Shown here in pieces: positions 54,706-63,100 of a stretch of DNA of 64,000 nucleotides (the stretch's first letter is position 1; each line of letters opens with the position of its first letter). Under the pieces are notes generated by a model. That model did not search any database and had not been told where the DNA came from. It was given only the letters and a program-made list of their open reading frames with translations. The DNA is taken from contig NC_073695.1 of assembly GCF_029784165.1 (NCBI RefSeq), forward strand, positions 142,420,083 through 142,484,082, in the 5' to 3' direction. The translations under genes and the position numbers were made by a program. The DNA is from Wyeomyia smithii (Eukaryota; Arthropoda; Insecta; Diptera; Culicidae).

Positions 54706-55574
54706 TATAATTTTTGAAACGCTTCTTGTATTTATTGGAATTAAGGACACATTTGTAAACTTGTTTTTAATAGAAATGCTGAATAAATTGATAACATACT
54801 CAGACATTGTTAAAAAACTACAATAAAAATAAATTTAATACGTTTTACACCTAATGTAATGTAAGACACTTTTGAGAATATTTATGATACATAGTCATTT
54901 ATGAAAAGAATTGATTTGATCATAACTCACATTCCATCACTGAAAATCTCCAAGTTTAAGTTTGGTTCTGCATTCCCAAACATTAAACGACAAAGTAAAT
55001 TTGTTACGTAGTTTATGCATAACAAACCAAGTGCATAAAGTAGAAGTAGAAATATATAAAATCATATATTGAACTATTTCTTATGAAAATGTCTAAGAAA
55101 TATGTGATAAATAATGGATATCGACTGATTCATATATTCGTGACGTTACAACGGAGTGAGAATATTTCTTGCTGAAAAATGAGCGTTGTAACGTCACGAA
55201 ATATAAAAGCTTCTCAAATAGAGATGTTACCAGTTATAGGCACTCTAAACATGGCAAAATGTTCGATTATTATTTGTTATCAAATCGTGGAAGAAGAAAT
55301 TGTTATAAAATTCCAAACAGAGCAGAGTTTTTGACTTTTGTAAGAAAAGTCCCGACACCTCAATTTCTCGCGCGTTGTAACATCACGCTACATTTTCACT
55401 CGCTAAGGTAATATAAACAAAGTAAACAAATATCTTATACATCATTCTCATAGGAAATACTTTCCAAACCTGTAATAATATCAAAGGGTTTCATGAAAAA
55501 AATGCAAGTTAGAATTAAAATGATGCCAACAGAATAGTCAAAACGTTGTAACGTCACGGTAGAATGTGTCAATT

Positions 55575-55801
55575 ATTGATGCCAGAAATTATTCTGTTCC
55601 AAAGGCTCAAGTGAAATTTGATACACCACTAATTGACGAAAATCTTCAACTTCTAATTCGTTTGACAAATGTCCGCAGCTTTTAAAATTATTTATAAAGA
55701 TTAACAGAAAGAGATTGAACATAGATTTACTCTTCTGAGAAATCAAAATTTTGTGACTAAAGTTGAAAAATTTAAACCATATTCAAAACCCTTTTGGAAG
55801 C
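55575..55801 (+). pseudogene. Jockey ORF2 linker, middle segment
   Basis: The frame reads IDARNYSVPKAQVKFDTPLI and DENLQLLIRLTNV, then a degraded stretch ending in KPFWK-type sequence at aaacccttttggaagc (55786-55801). That 16-mer is repeated at 61805-61820 as the target duplication of the LOA LINE inserted here. Confidence 0.8.
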
Positions 55802-56123
55802 GGGGGCTAGTGTGGTTGGTAACGTCTTCGCCAACCACGCTCGACGCCTGGGTTCGAATCCCACCGCCGACATAGGTGTCGATGGTTGTGAGGTGGCGTT
55901 ATCCACTCACAACCAACCCAACTGGTCTAGTTCAATCCTAGCCGACACTGAGAGATTTTCCGAGGCGAAAAATCTCTGGGATCACGCCTTCCATCGCATG
56001 AGGAAGTGAAGCCGTTGGCGCCGGTCCGTTCCTTGTTGGGGACATTGTACCACTGCGACCAGTGTTTAGATCTTTTGTGGTGTGTCCTCTTTCACTATAG
56101 GCCTTTACCTGTATAGTCAACTA
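55802..56123 (+). repeat. tRNA-like sequence at the LOA element's 3' terminus (antisense to the LINE)
   Basis: On the plus strand, gctagtgtggttggtaacg resembles a tRNA A box and gggttcgaatcccacc (55852-55867) is a canonical B box. D-arm/B-box spacing is tRNA-like, but the acceptor stem does not pair, so it is not a working tRNA gene. Two explanations are possible: a tRNA-derived SINE head sitting at the end of the LINE, or a LINE 3' UTR that ends in antisense tRNA sequence. No poly-A marks a separate SINE insertion. The word gcgccggtccgtt occurs both here (56017) and in the 5' UTR (61680). Confidence 0.6.
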
Positions 56124-58982
56124 CTATGTGTCTGAGTAGTCGCCATTGTCATTGAAGGCATTATCCCAATGAGGTTTTATACTGCGAATAAAATTCAGAA
56201 CATTGTTCGGAGAACTAGCCCATATTTCCCAAGGTTCTAGAAGTCCCTTATTAAGAAATTTGCGCCGTTTGTTGAATATTGCTGGGCATTCGCACAACAA
56301 ATGATGAGCACTTTCACTCTCTATGTAACAGAAGCGACAATTGTCATTTTCAAGCCTTCCTATTAGCTTTAGATGATAGTTACTCGGACAGTGACCAGTG
56401 ATCAGCCCAGTATAAGTACTCAGATCCTTCTTTGAAAGGTTTAACAGTTTCAGTGCAGTCGAAGCGTTAGGCTTGATGTATCGTTTCGCATGACGAGCTA
56501 TTTTAGTGCTTTCCCAGTTCAGCAGCACCTGACCTTTTTCCCACTCTGATAGCTCCATTCTCAGGGCACTAAAGGAAACCCCACAGAATGGTTCAGGACC
56601 AATAAGTGTCATTGCTGATCCAGCTCTTGCTAGCTCATCTGCTTTTTCATTACCTTCGATACCACAGTGTCCAGGAACCCAGTAGAGGTTTACCTTGTTG
56701 CGCGTAGCTAGTTGTTGAAGCATTTTAACACATTCCCAAACTAGTTTGGAAGTGCAAGTAACAGATTTCAGAGCGCTCAAGGCTGCTTGACTATCGGAAA
56801 AAATGCATATGTTAGCATTTCGATATTTTCTTTTCAAGCAGATCCAAGTACATTCCAAAATGGCATAGATTTCAGCTTGGAACACCGTGGGCCATGTTCC
56901 CATCGCCACTGAAAGACTTACTCCAGGGCCTGATATGCCAGCCCCTACCCGATTTCCCATTTTTGAGCCATCAGTGTAGAATATTATTGAGCCATCTCGG
57001 GTGCTGGGCCCTCCACATTCCCATTCACTACGACTTGGATCTAGAACTATAAATAGATGGTTGAAATCATACTTTTTTTCCATCAGATCTTCATTTTTTA
57101 GTATTAGAGGATTTATATAAAACTCCTTCAAGATTCGTAGGTGACCATTTAGGTCTCCTTCAAAGAGAGCATATGTACGACATAACCTAATTGCACTTTT
57201 GAATGCATCTAGTCGAATAGTCTGAGATAAGGGCAGAAGGTTGAGGAGAGCATCAAGGGCTTTAGACGGAGTGGTACCCATTGCCCCTGTAATAGCTGTA
57301 GTGGCAAGCCTTTGCAGTTTTTCAAACTTGAGTTGAGTCGTTTTTTCTTTGGTTTTTGGCCACCATATCAAAGCTGCATATGTTATTCTGGGTTTTACCA
57401 TAGCCGAGTAGATCCACTGTATCATTCTAGGCTTAAGCCCCCATTTTTTCCCAAAAGTCTTTTTGCAAGCCCAAAAAGCACAGGTAGCTTTGTTTAAGAC
57501 TTGTTTAACGTGTGCGTTCCAGAGAAGCTTACTATCCAGGATTACTCCAAGATATTTAACTTCCATGGGGAATGTCAGCAGAACACTGTTTAAGTAAAGA
57601 ATGTTGAGATTAGTTTTCCTTCTTTTTGTAAACGGTACTAGTGTAGTCTTAGATGGATTTATATTTAATCCTTCTCTTCTACACCACGAGGAAGTAAAGT
57701 TTAAAGCTGATTGCATTCGTTCTGAGATAATGTCATCGTATTTACCACGGACTATAATAACCACGTCATCCGCAAAACCGATCACTTCAAACCCCAGTGA
57801 CTCTAAGTTTTTTAAGAGATCATTTACTACTAAAGACCATAGTAGTGGAGAAAGAACTCCTCCTTGCGGACAGCCTTTAACAGCTATTACTTTAAGCGAC
57901 GAATCTCCAAGATGCGCAAGTATTTCTCGTTTTGTAAGCATTTCAACAATCCACTCAATTAGACAGTTCTCAAACCTGTGAGCTTTCATTGCTTTTTTCA
58001 TGGACTTATAGCTTGCATTGTCGAAAGCTCCTTCTATGTCGAGAAATGCTGCCAACATCATTTCTTTAGCCTTGTAGGTTTTCTCAATTTTTGTTACAAC
58101 TGAGTGAAGAGCATCCACTGTTGATTTTCCACTTTGATACGCAAATTGCATTTTACTCAACGGGTTTCTGCAAAGTATTGCATCCTTGATGTATTCGTCA
58201 ATAAGTTTTTCCATTATTTTGAGAAAAGTAGAGGCCAAACTTATTGGTCTGAAGGATTTTGGTGACGACTTGTCTTTTTTGTTTGTCTTAGGAATAAAAA
58301 CAACTCTGGTTTGCCGCCAAGCTGTAGGAATATAACCTAGCGAAAGACTTGCTTTATATATTTTTGTTAAAGCAAGTACTAATCTACCTTTGCATTTCTG
58401 AAGAAGTATTGGATAGATTCCGTCAACTCCTGGAGACTTGGATGGAGCAAAAGAGTCAATAGCCCATTCTACTCTAGGGGCTGTGAAGATCTTGTTGCCT
58501 AGACTTTCAGCCTCATTTTTGGATAATTTTGGTCCACTAAGTGTGCCATTTTGTCTAGTTTCAACATTTTCGATACTTGAAGTGAGACCCAGCATTGAAG
58601 TGTTTGTTGTTGTATTAGAAATAGGAATAGAACCAGGAAAGTGAACTTCCATCATCATATTCAACGTTTCCTCTGTCCCTGAAGTAAAAGATCCATCACT
58701 TTTCTTGAGGGATCCGAGGCCATTAGAGTGAGTTTTGGAGAGAACTTTCTGAAGTCTACTGATGACTGGTACGCTCTCAATTTGTTCGCAATTGAACCTC
58801 CAGTCTTTTCGTTTGGATCTTCTTATCTCTTTATTATACTCAGTTAGGGCCTTTTTATATTCAACCCAATTTGATGTTGCTTTAGCCCGATTGAACAGTT
58901 TCCTAGTTTTCTTTCGAAGGTATTTAAATCGGTGGTTCCACCAAGAAACGTCTCTATTTATGGAACGCTTTTTTCCGGACAA
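56124..58982 (-). pseudogene. LOA ORF2, RT and RNase H part (952 residues)
   Basis: Linker rich in K/R (1-65), then RT: SPGVDGIYPILLQ (183), SFRPISLASTFLKIMEKLID (243), FLDIEGAFDN (313-322), CPQGGVLSPLLW (371) and catalytic FADD (403-406). RNase H has D671 (YTDGS), E704 (FQAEIYA), D730 (FSDSQAA) and WVPGHCGIEGNEKAD ending at D782, so all four catalytic residues are present. A C-terminal CCHC-like motif lies at C882, C885, H893, C897. The true ORF2 starts at 59839; this part is separated from the endonuclease by a one-base loss in an A run, so the first residues listed here are not a real start. The protein makes cDNA at the nicked target. Confidence 0.9.
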
Positions 58983-59839
58983 TTAGAATGGTAGGCCTGT
59001 TTGAATTTACCTATTATGTTTTCAGATGCAATTTCAAGCTCATGATGACAGTTTATAGAGATCGGAATTATATCACTCTCACCCTCAAGGGCCGAGCTGT
59101 AAGACTCCCAATTCGTTTTACGAGGATTCCTGTAGGTTTCATTAAGTAAACCATTTGCTGCGTACTCAAATAAAATATGGTTGTGATCAGATAGATAAAT
59201 TTCTTCTGAAACATGCCAATTTTTAATATTTTCAGAAATTGCAGAACTGCACAATGTGAGATCGAGAACCTCTTCCCTTACTGAGTTCATGAAAGTTGGA
59301 GAATCTCCCCGGTTGCAAATATCAATATCGTGTTGTGTATTAAATTCTAAAAGTGACTCACCTCTTTTGTTCACATCAGAACTACTCCAAATTGTATGAT
59401 GGGCGTTTGCATCGCACCCAATAAGAAAATTTCTGTTATGGCTTTTACAGTACGAGATGAAGGCTGCAACCTTCAACGGAGGGATATCATCTACATCCCC
59501 TGGAAAGTACGCTGAAGCCAGATATAGTGTCGTTTTCCCCTTCGTGGTAGGTACTTCTAGCATTATTGCAACAATGTCTCTATCAATGAATTCTGTAATG
59601 GGAACAAAATTCATATTGATGTTTACCAGAATTGCAGCTCTTGGAGAGAGCTGACTGCTGTCGTAGACTAACTTACAATGTTTCGTAGGCAATCCAAAGA
59701 TCCTACTATTATATGCCCATGGCTCCTGGAGAAGGGCAACATCCAGTTTGCTTTTTACAAATACTTTGCTAAGAATATATGAAGAGGCCTTTGCATGAGG
59801 AAGGTTATTTTGTATTATTTTTATAGTATTGTTAGCCAT
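58958..59839 (-). CDS. LOA ORF2, endonuclease part (293 residues, frame lost at the end)
   Basis: Starts MANNTIKIIQNNLPHAKASS. AP-endonuclease motifs are QNNLPHAKA, ALLQEPW (catalytic glutamate), YLASAYFPGDVDDIPP, IGCDANAHHTIW, VLDLTLCSS and the terminal LSDHNHILFE. The frame then runs NCPEKSVP and stops at 58958. With one more A in the run at 58968-58973 (minus-strand aaaaaa) it would continue into KRSINRDVSWWN of the RT frame. This is either a fixed deletion, a homopolymer sequencing error, or, less likely, programmed frameshifting. ATG at 59839 lies 37 bases past the ORF1 stop. Confidence 0.88.
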   Translation of the reverse strand: MANNTIKIIQNNLPHAKASSYILSKVFVKSKLDVALLQEPWAYNSRIFGLPTKHCKLVYDSSQLSPRAAILVNINMNFVPITEFIDRDIVAIMLEVPTTKGKTTLYLASAYFPGDVDDIPPLKVAAFISYCKSHNRNFLIGCDANAHHTIWSSSDVNKRGESLLEFNTQHDIDICNRGDSPTFMNSVREEVLDLTLCSSAISENIKNWHVSEEIYLSDHNHILFEYAANGLLNETYRNPRKTNWESYSSALEGESDIIPISINCHHELEIASENIIGKFKQAYHSNCPEKSVP

Positions 59840-59900
59840 TTAGGAGAGACTTAGTTTATTTTGTTTTATTTTATTTTATTTTATTTTATTTAGGGATATT
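59840..59900 (-). repeat. TAAAA microsatellite at the ORF1/ORF2 boundary
   Basis: On the minus strand taaaataaaataaaataaaa runs through the ORF1 stop codon and ends just before the ORF2 ATG. Each TAAAA unit supplies a potential stop in one frame, so changes of repeat number could alter where ORF1 stops and the distance to ORF2. Confidence 0.85.
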
Positions 59901-61381
59901 GAATCACCCCCCGGTAAAACTTTTATTTGTTTAAACACTGGCTGGGAACAAACTGTCAATTTTGAGCATTCAGGGACGCAGTCGGTGAGTTCTGAATCTT
60001 TTCCGCTATCTGTTGTATCACGTGTTGCTGATGAGCTCGGACCATCATCGCTATCGCCGAGTGCAACACCGTCACAAACTTCGCAGACTTGTTCCAGGCC
60101 AGGAAAGGCCTTTGTACTGCAATCGTTTGTGTCGTGTCGCTCTACTCGAGAAAGGTTAGTCACACCCTCACTAGCAACCGACTTGATACCGCTTTTACCA
60201 ACAGCGGATTTACAGTCACTCGACCCGGCTGCTTCTCTGCTCTTTTCATTTTTATTTTTATTTGCATCAATTCCATCCTGGACCTCTCTAGGAGCTCGCT
60301 TTCTAATAGGAGCAGTTCCAAATTTGTAGTCCAGGATGAAATCATTATTTTCTTGCAGCTGCATAGCTTGCATAGATGAGCTATCAACTGTAAATATAAG
60401 CTGAACATGATTTTGTTTGATCGTTTGTCTTTTTAGGATTCTCCACGCATCAACTTCTAGACCATCGTTTTGGCTTTCAACTAGAGCAAGGATTTCTTCT
60501 GTGCTATCCTCTGTGCTATGCGGAAAGAACCCCATCAAAATATCAGGCTGGGGAATATCCTTTTCATCAACTGCTACAAGGCTTGCATTTTCCCATGGCC
60601 TGATGCTGGGAATAACCGCCTTTATCCAGTGAACTGTGTCCTGGTTTTTGCAGATGATGATAATATGCCCCTGTCTGACGAGACAAGCACCAAACTTTGG
60701 CTTAACTTTTTCTTTCCTTTGCTGAGCAACCACCGTCAGAATTGCCTTTTGAGTAGCAAGTATTTGCTGCGTTGTTAGCTCAGTATTAGGAAAGTCTATT
60801 GGAATGATCCCAACTTTTGCAGAGTTTAGAACATCTCTGTAAGTTGGATTGGAAGGATTTTTACCAGACATTACAGACCCTGCTCTAATTTGGTCCAACC
60901 TACGTTGAACCGAGAACTTCGAAGATTGCCCGGATGCAGGTTGGTAGGCTGCTCTCTTTGGGTGGGGATAATTATCACTGCTATTTGACCTATTAAGCTC
61001 AGCATTTCGTCGACGCTTAGCTTGGTCATTGTTAGCAGGTCCCCTAAGAGAATTTTTTATTGGAGCTACAGCTGATTCCCGGGCTTCCTGGGCATTGTGT
61101 CCATTGGCAAGCAGGTATTTAAACCTTTTCTTGCCGGCCCCGTTAAGCCGTATAAATTTTCTCTCTGGAAAGACATTTGCGTTATTAGCATCACTAGATG
61201 GAGCATTCTCAGGAGCCTTTGGTGACGGCAATAGCGTAAGGTTTGGATCGTCTTTCAGAGATCCATCACACATGTCCTCCCCTCTTCTTGACTGAGGGCT
61301 GTCGAGAATAGACGATGAACATGACATCGCATCATCCATCGTATCCATTTCTTCCTGGATTTTCTCGTCCATTTGGTTCAT
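59876..61381 (-). CDS. LOA ORF1 protein with DUF4780-type domain (501 residues)
   Basis: Begins MNQMDEKIQEEMDTMDDAMS. The acidic, serine-rich N-terminus is followed by a basic region (GAGKKRFKYLLANGHNAQEA; QAKRRRNAELNRSNSSDN; HPKRAAYQPASG). The folded domain at about 205-350 (ILTVVAQQRKEKVKPKFG; IIICKNQDTVHWIKAVIPSI; EVDAWRILKRQTIKQNHVQL) matches what I know of DUF4780, found in ORF1 of LOA-type elements. The C-terminus is again acidic and serine-rich. The likely role is RNA binding in the element's particle. No disruption was seen. Confidence 0.85.
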   Translation of the reverse strand: MNQMDEKIQEEMDTMDDAMSCSSSILDSPQSRRGEDMCDGSLKDDPNLTLLPSPKAPENAPSSDANNANVFPERKFIRLNGAGKKRFKYLLANGHNAQEARESAVAPIKNSLRGPANNDQAKRRRNAELNRSNSSDNYPHPKRAAYQPASGQSSKFSVQRRLDQIRAGSVMSGKNPSNPTYRDVLNSAKVGIIPIDFPNTELTTQQILATQKAILTVVAQQRKEKVKPKFGACLVRQGHIIIICKNQDTVHWIKAVIPSIRPWENASLVAVDEKDIPQPDILMGFFPHSTEDSTEEILALVESQNDGLEVDAWRILKRQTIKQNHVQLIFTVDSSSMQAMQLQENNDFILDYKFGTAPIRKRAPREVQDGIDANKNKNEKSREAAGSSDCKSAVGKSGIKSVASEGVTNLSRVERHDTNDCSTKAFPGLEQVCEVCDGVALGDSDDGPSSSATRDTTDSGKDSELTDCVPECSKLTVCSQPVFKQIKVLPGGDSISLNKIK

Positions 61382-61804
61382 CGTAGAATTTCTTGTGGTG
61401 ATGATTCTAGTTGTGAGACAAAAATACTAATGGGCACTTCTTGTTATTATTTTATTTTTTTATTATTATTATTCTTATTTTTACCCGTGCTGTTTCTTCC
61501 CGGCAGGTTACGAGTGAGCGAGTAAGCTGCGCAAGAGCACAATTTTTTTTTGTTTTTCTTCCCTTTGAATTTTTTAGAACTTCTTTGGGATTCCACTTTA
61601 CACTATAAAAAATGTTTTAGGCAGTAAAATTTTTGCCTTTATCATACCACTACTGATTTCAGTAGTGGTATGACACTGCGCCGGTCCGTTAATAAACGGG
61701 TCGTGAGTTAGGGTCCTGTGTGTGGAGTCGCCTCTCCGGGCGTCGGTGATTGGCCACAACAGTGGCGGAACTAGACCGACGGAAAATAAGCGAGAATAAA
61801 AAAA
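61382..61804 (-). promoter_or_regulatory. 5' UTR of the LOA LINE
   Basis: The minus-strand leader starts near 61804 inside the A-rich target and contains gccactgttgtggccaatca and ccggagaggcgactccacac (near 61735-61760). Around 61655-61675 a short inverted repeat, ataccactactgatttcagtagtggtat, was seen as two 11-base arms. LINE promoters lie in this region; no TATA box was recognised. Confidence 0.5.
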
Positions 61805-62143
61805 AACCCTTTTGGAAGCTGTCGAAGATTCTTAAGAAACCTTCAAAGCCTATTTCAGTTTTAAAAGATGGTGAACGTTTTCTTGTATCCAATGAACAAA
61901 AGGCTCAAAGACTTACTCAGCAGTTCAAGAGTGTTCATAATTCAAACTTGAATTTTGTGAGTCCAATTGAAAATGAAGTCACACGTCAATTTCATTTAAT
62001 TTCTTCACAGAATTTTTTACCTTCAGAAATAATTGAAACTAACTTGAATGAGATTAAATCAATTATTAAAAATTTCAAATATATTTAAGCACCTGGTGAC
62101 GATGGATCAATAACATATTAATCAAACACCTCCCTGAGAGCAC
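61805..62143 (+). pseudogene. Jockey ORF2, right segment: linker to start of RT
   Basis: After the repeated aaacccttttggaagc the frame reads SKILKKPSKPISVLKDGERF, LVSNEQKAQRLTQQFKSVHN, then SEIIETNLNEIKSIIKNFK, a TAA at 62086, and APGDDG (the start of the RT domain). It ends in ILIKHLPEST at 62143, where BEL/Pao sequence begins. The RT core and 3' end of this Jockey copy are therefore missing. Confidence 0.8.
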
Positions 62144-62146
62144 AAT

Positions 62147-62753
62147 GGGCAAACGCTGCAGCGTCCCATACAATCCGTACTTTTCCAGGTTTGTTTGGGT
62201 TTGTTACTGGAAATATCGGTAAATAACAGCGCCGTGGAACCTTTTGGTTGATTTCATCGTCGGTGAGCTGCCTTATGTATCCATTCTCCGAATACTCGGA
62301 AATCTTAGCTTGAAGAGTTGCAGTCAGCTCTGGGTTCTTCTCCATCCGCTTTTTTAGGCACTGGAACCGCCGTAATGCCATCCCTCGACTATCAGGCAAG
62401 CGTACATAATCGTGTCGGAAAATTAGACCCGTCTCAAATCGGCCATCCTTACGACAAGTGAGCGATTGAAGCATCGATAAAGCACGTTCATCTTCGACTG
62501 ATAACAGCACGTTCTCCGATTTGGCTACACCTAGGCTGTCTAGCGAGACGTAGTATTTCATTGCTCGGTGTAGGTCCTCATCAGGCTGCTCTATGCAGGG
62601 ACAGATGTGGAAGGTATAATGGTGAAAATTTGCATCATTGTCGGAACTCCATCCACCACACACGGTCCATCCAAGTCGAGTCTTCATGGCTAATGGTTGC
62701 CCAATTTTTCCCTGTCGAATCTTAAGCCCAAAGCTAAGTTGTGCATGCTTCAT
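62147..62753 (-). pseudogene. BEL/Pao pol: protease-RT connector and RT start
   Basis: The frame reads QLSFGLKIRQGKIGQPLAMK, a TRLGWTVCGG motif typical of BEL/Pao pol after the protease, then RFETGLIFRHDYVRLPDSRG, MALRRFQCLKKRMEKNPEL, YLPIFPVTNPNKPGKVRIVW and DAAAF, where it breaks off. The catalytic RT motifs would lie beyond the break. Confidence 0.8.
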
Positions 62754-63100
62754 CCAATCAATATTCGCGGTCGAGCGCCACGATACGACTCGATCGGCAG
62801 ATTTCGTAGGTGAGGATATGACTTCGATAGCTTGGTTATATCCATCGATTGCTGAGGCAGCATCAGCTCTCTTACCGTCCTAAAGTCGCTCATAAAGAAT
62901 TTTCTAGTATCTTTCTTGGCACCGGCAATGTGGAGAATCAGCCTCTTCCCGTTCGGTTCCTCCAGTCCAGCGGAGACACAACGGACTTTTAGCTCCGTCA
63001 AGCTGCAAATCGTTAGCAAGATCTTGGTCCAACAAAGTAAGTGCGGAGCCCTCGTCTTAGAATGCATACGTACGAATTGAGGTTTTATTTCCGTAAAGCA
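62750..63100 (-). pseudogene. BEL/Pao aspartic protease region, frameshifted
   Basis: In one frame DEGSALTLLDQDLANDLQL (near 63060-63000) marks the protease active-site region, although the usual DTG/DSG appears as DEG. A shift leads to LHIAGAKKDTRKFFMSDFRT and SYPHLRNLPIESYRGARPRI, the conserved stretch after the protease, ending near the ILIG box. Confidence 0.7.

Larger units (their letters stand above)
51763..55570. mobile_element. DNA element with AATT target duplication and repeated GTTGTAACGTCACG motif
   Basis: Ends are gacacattct (51763) and its inverse agaatgtgtc (55561-55570), flanked by AATT on both sides (51759-51762, 55571-55574). Joining the flanks with one AATT restores the Jockey frame (KCAI/IDARNYSVPKAQVKF). 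The inner TIR accgtgacgttacaacg is sharp on the right (55543-55559 reversed) and degenerate on the left. The core gttgtaacgtcacg recurs at 53734, 53900, 55139 (reverse), 55184 and 55373. Without the Tc1 insert the element is about 2.2 kb. No transposase was recognised; superfamily undetermined. Confidence 0.75.
55802..61804 (-). mobile_element. LOA-clade LINE, ~6.0 kb, nearly intact
   Basis: It is flanked by aaacccttttggaagc (55786-55801 and 61805-61820), a 16-bp target duplication. On the minus strand the order is 5' UTR (61804-61382), ORF1 (61381-59876), a TAAAA microsatellite, ORF2 endonuclease (59839-58958), ORF2 RT/RNase H (58982-56124) and a 3' UTR with a tRNA-like end (56123-55802). 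RNase H together with ORF1 of the DUF4780 type fits the LOA clade (Lian elements of Aedes). Only one frame disruption was seen, so it is probably a recent insertion. Confidence 0.88.

Noticed and set aside
55802..55870. Functional tRNA gene
   Set aside because: A- and B-box motifs are present, but the ends do not pair into an acceptor stem and the segment lies at a LINE terminus. It is treated as tRNA-derived repeat sequence.
58958..58982. Programmed ribosomal frameshift in LOA ORF2
   Set aside because: The site is only a run of six A without an evident downstream structure. A one-base deletion or sequencing error is the simpler reading, so it is noted as a possibility and not called.
57312..58986. 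Plus-strand frames opposite the LOA ORF2
   Set aside because: Antisense shadows of a long, well-supported coding region with complete catalytic motifs.
60160..60778. Frames overlapping LOA ORF1 on both strands
   Set aside because: Shadows of the 501-residue ORF1; they contain no independent motif.
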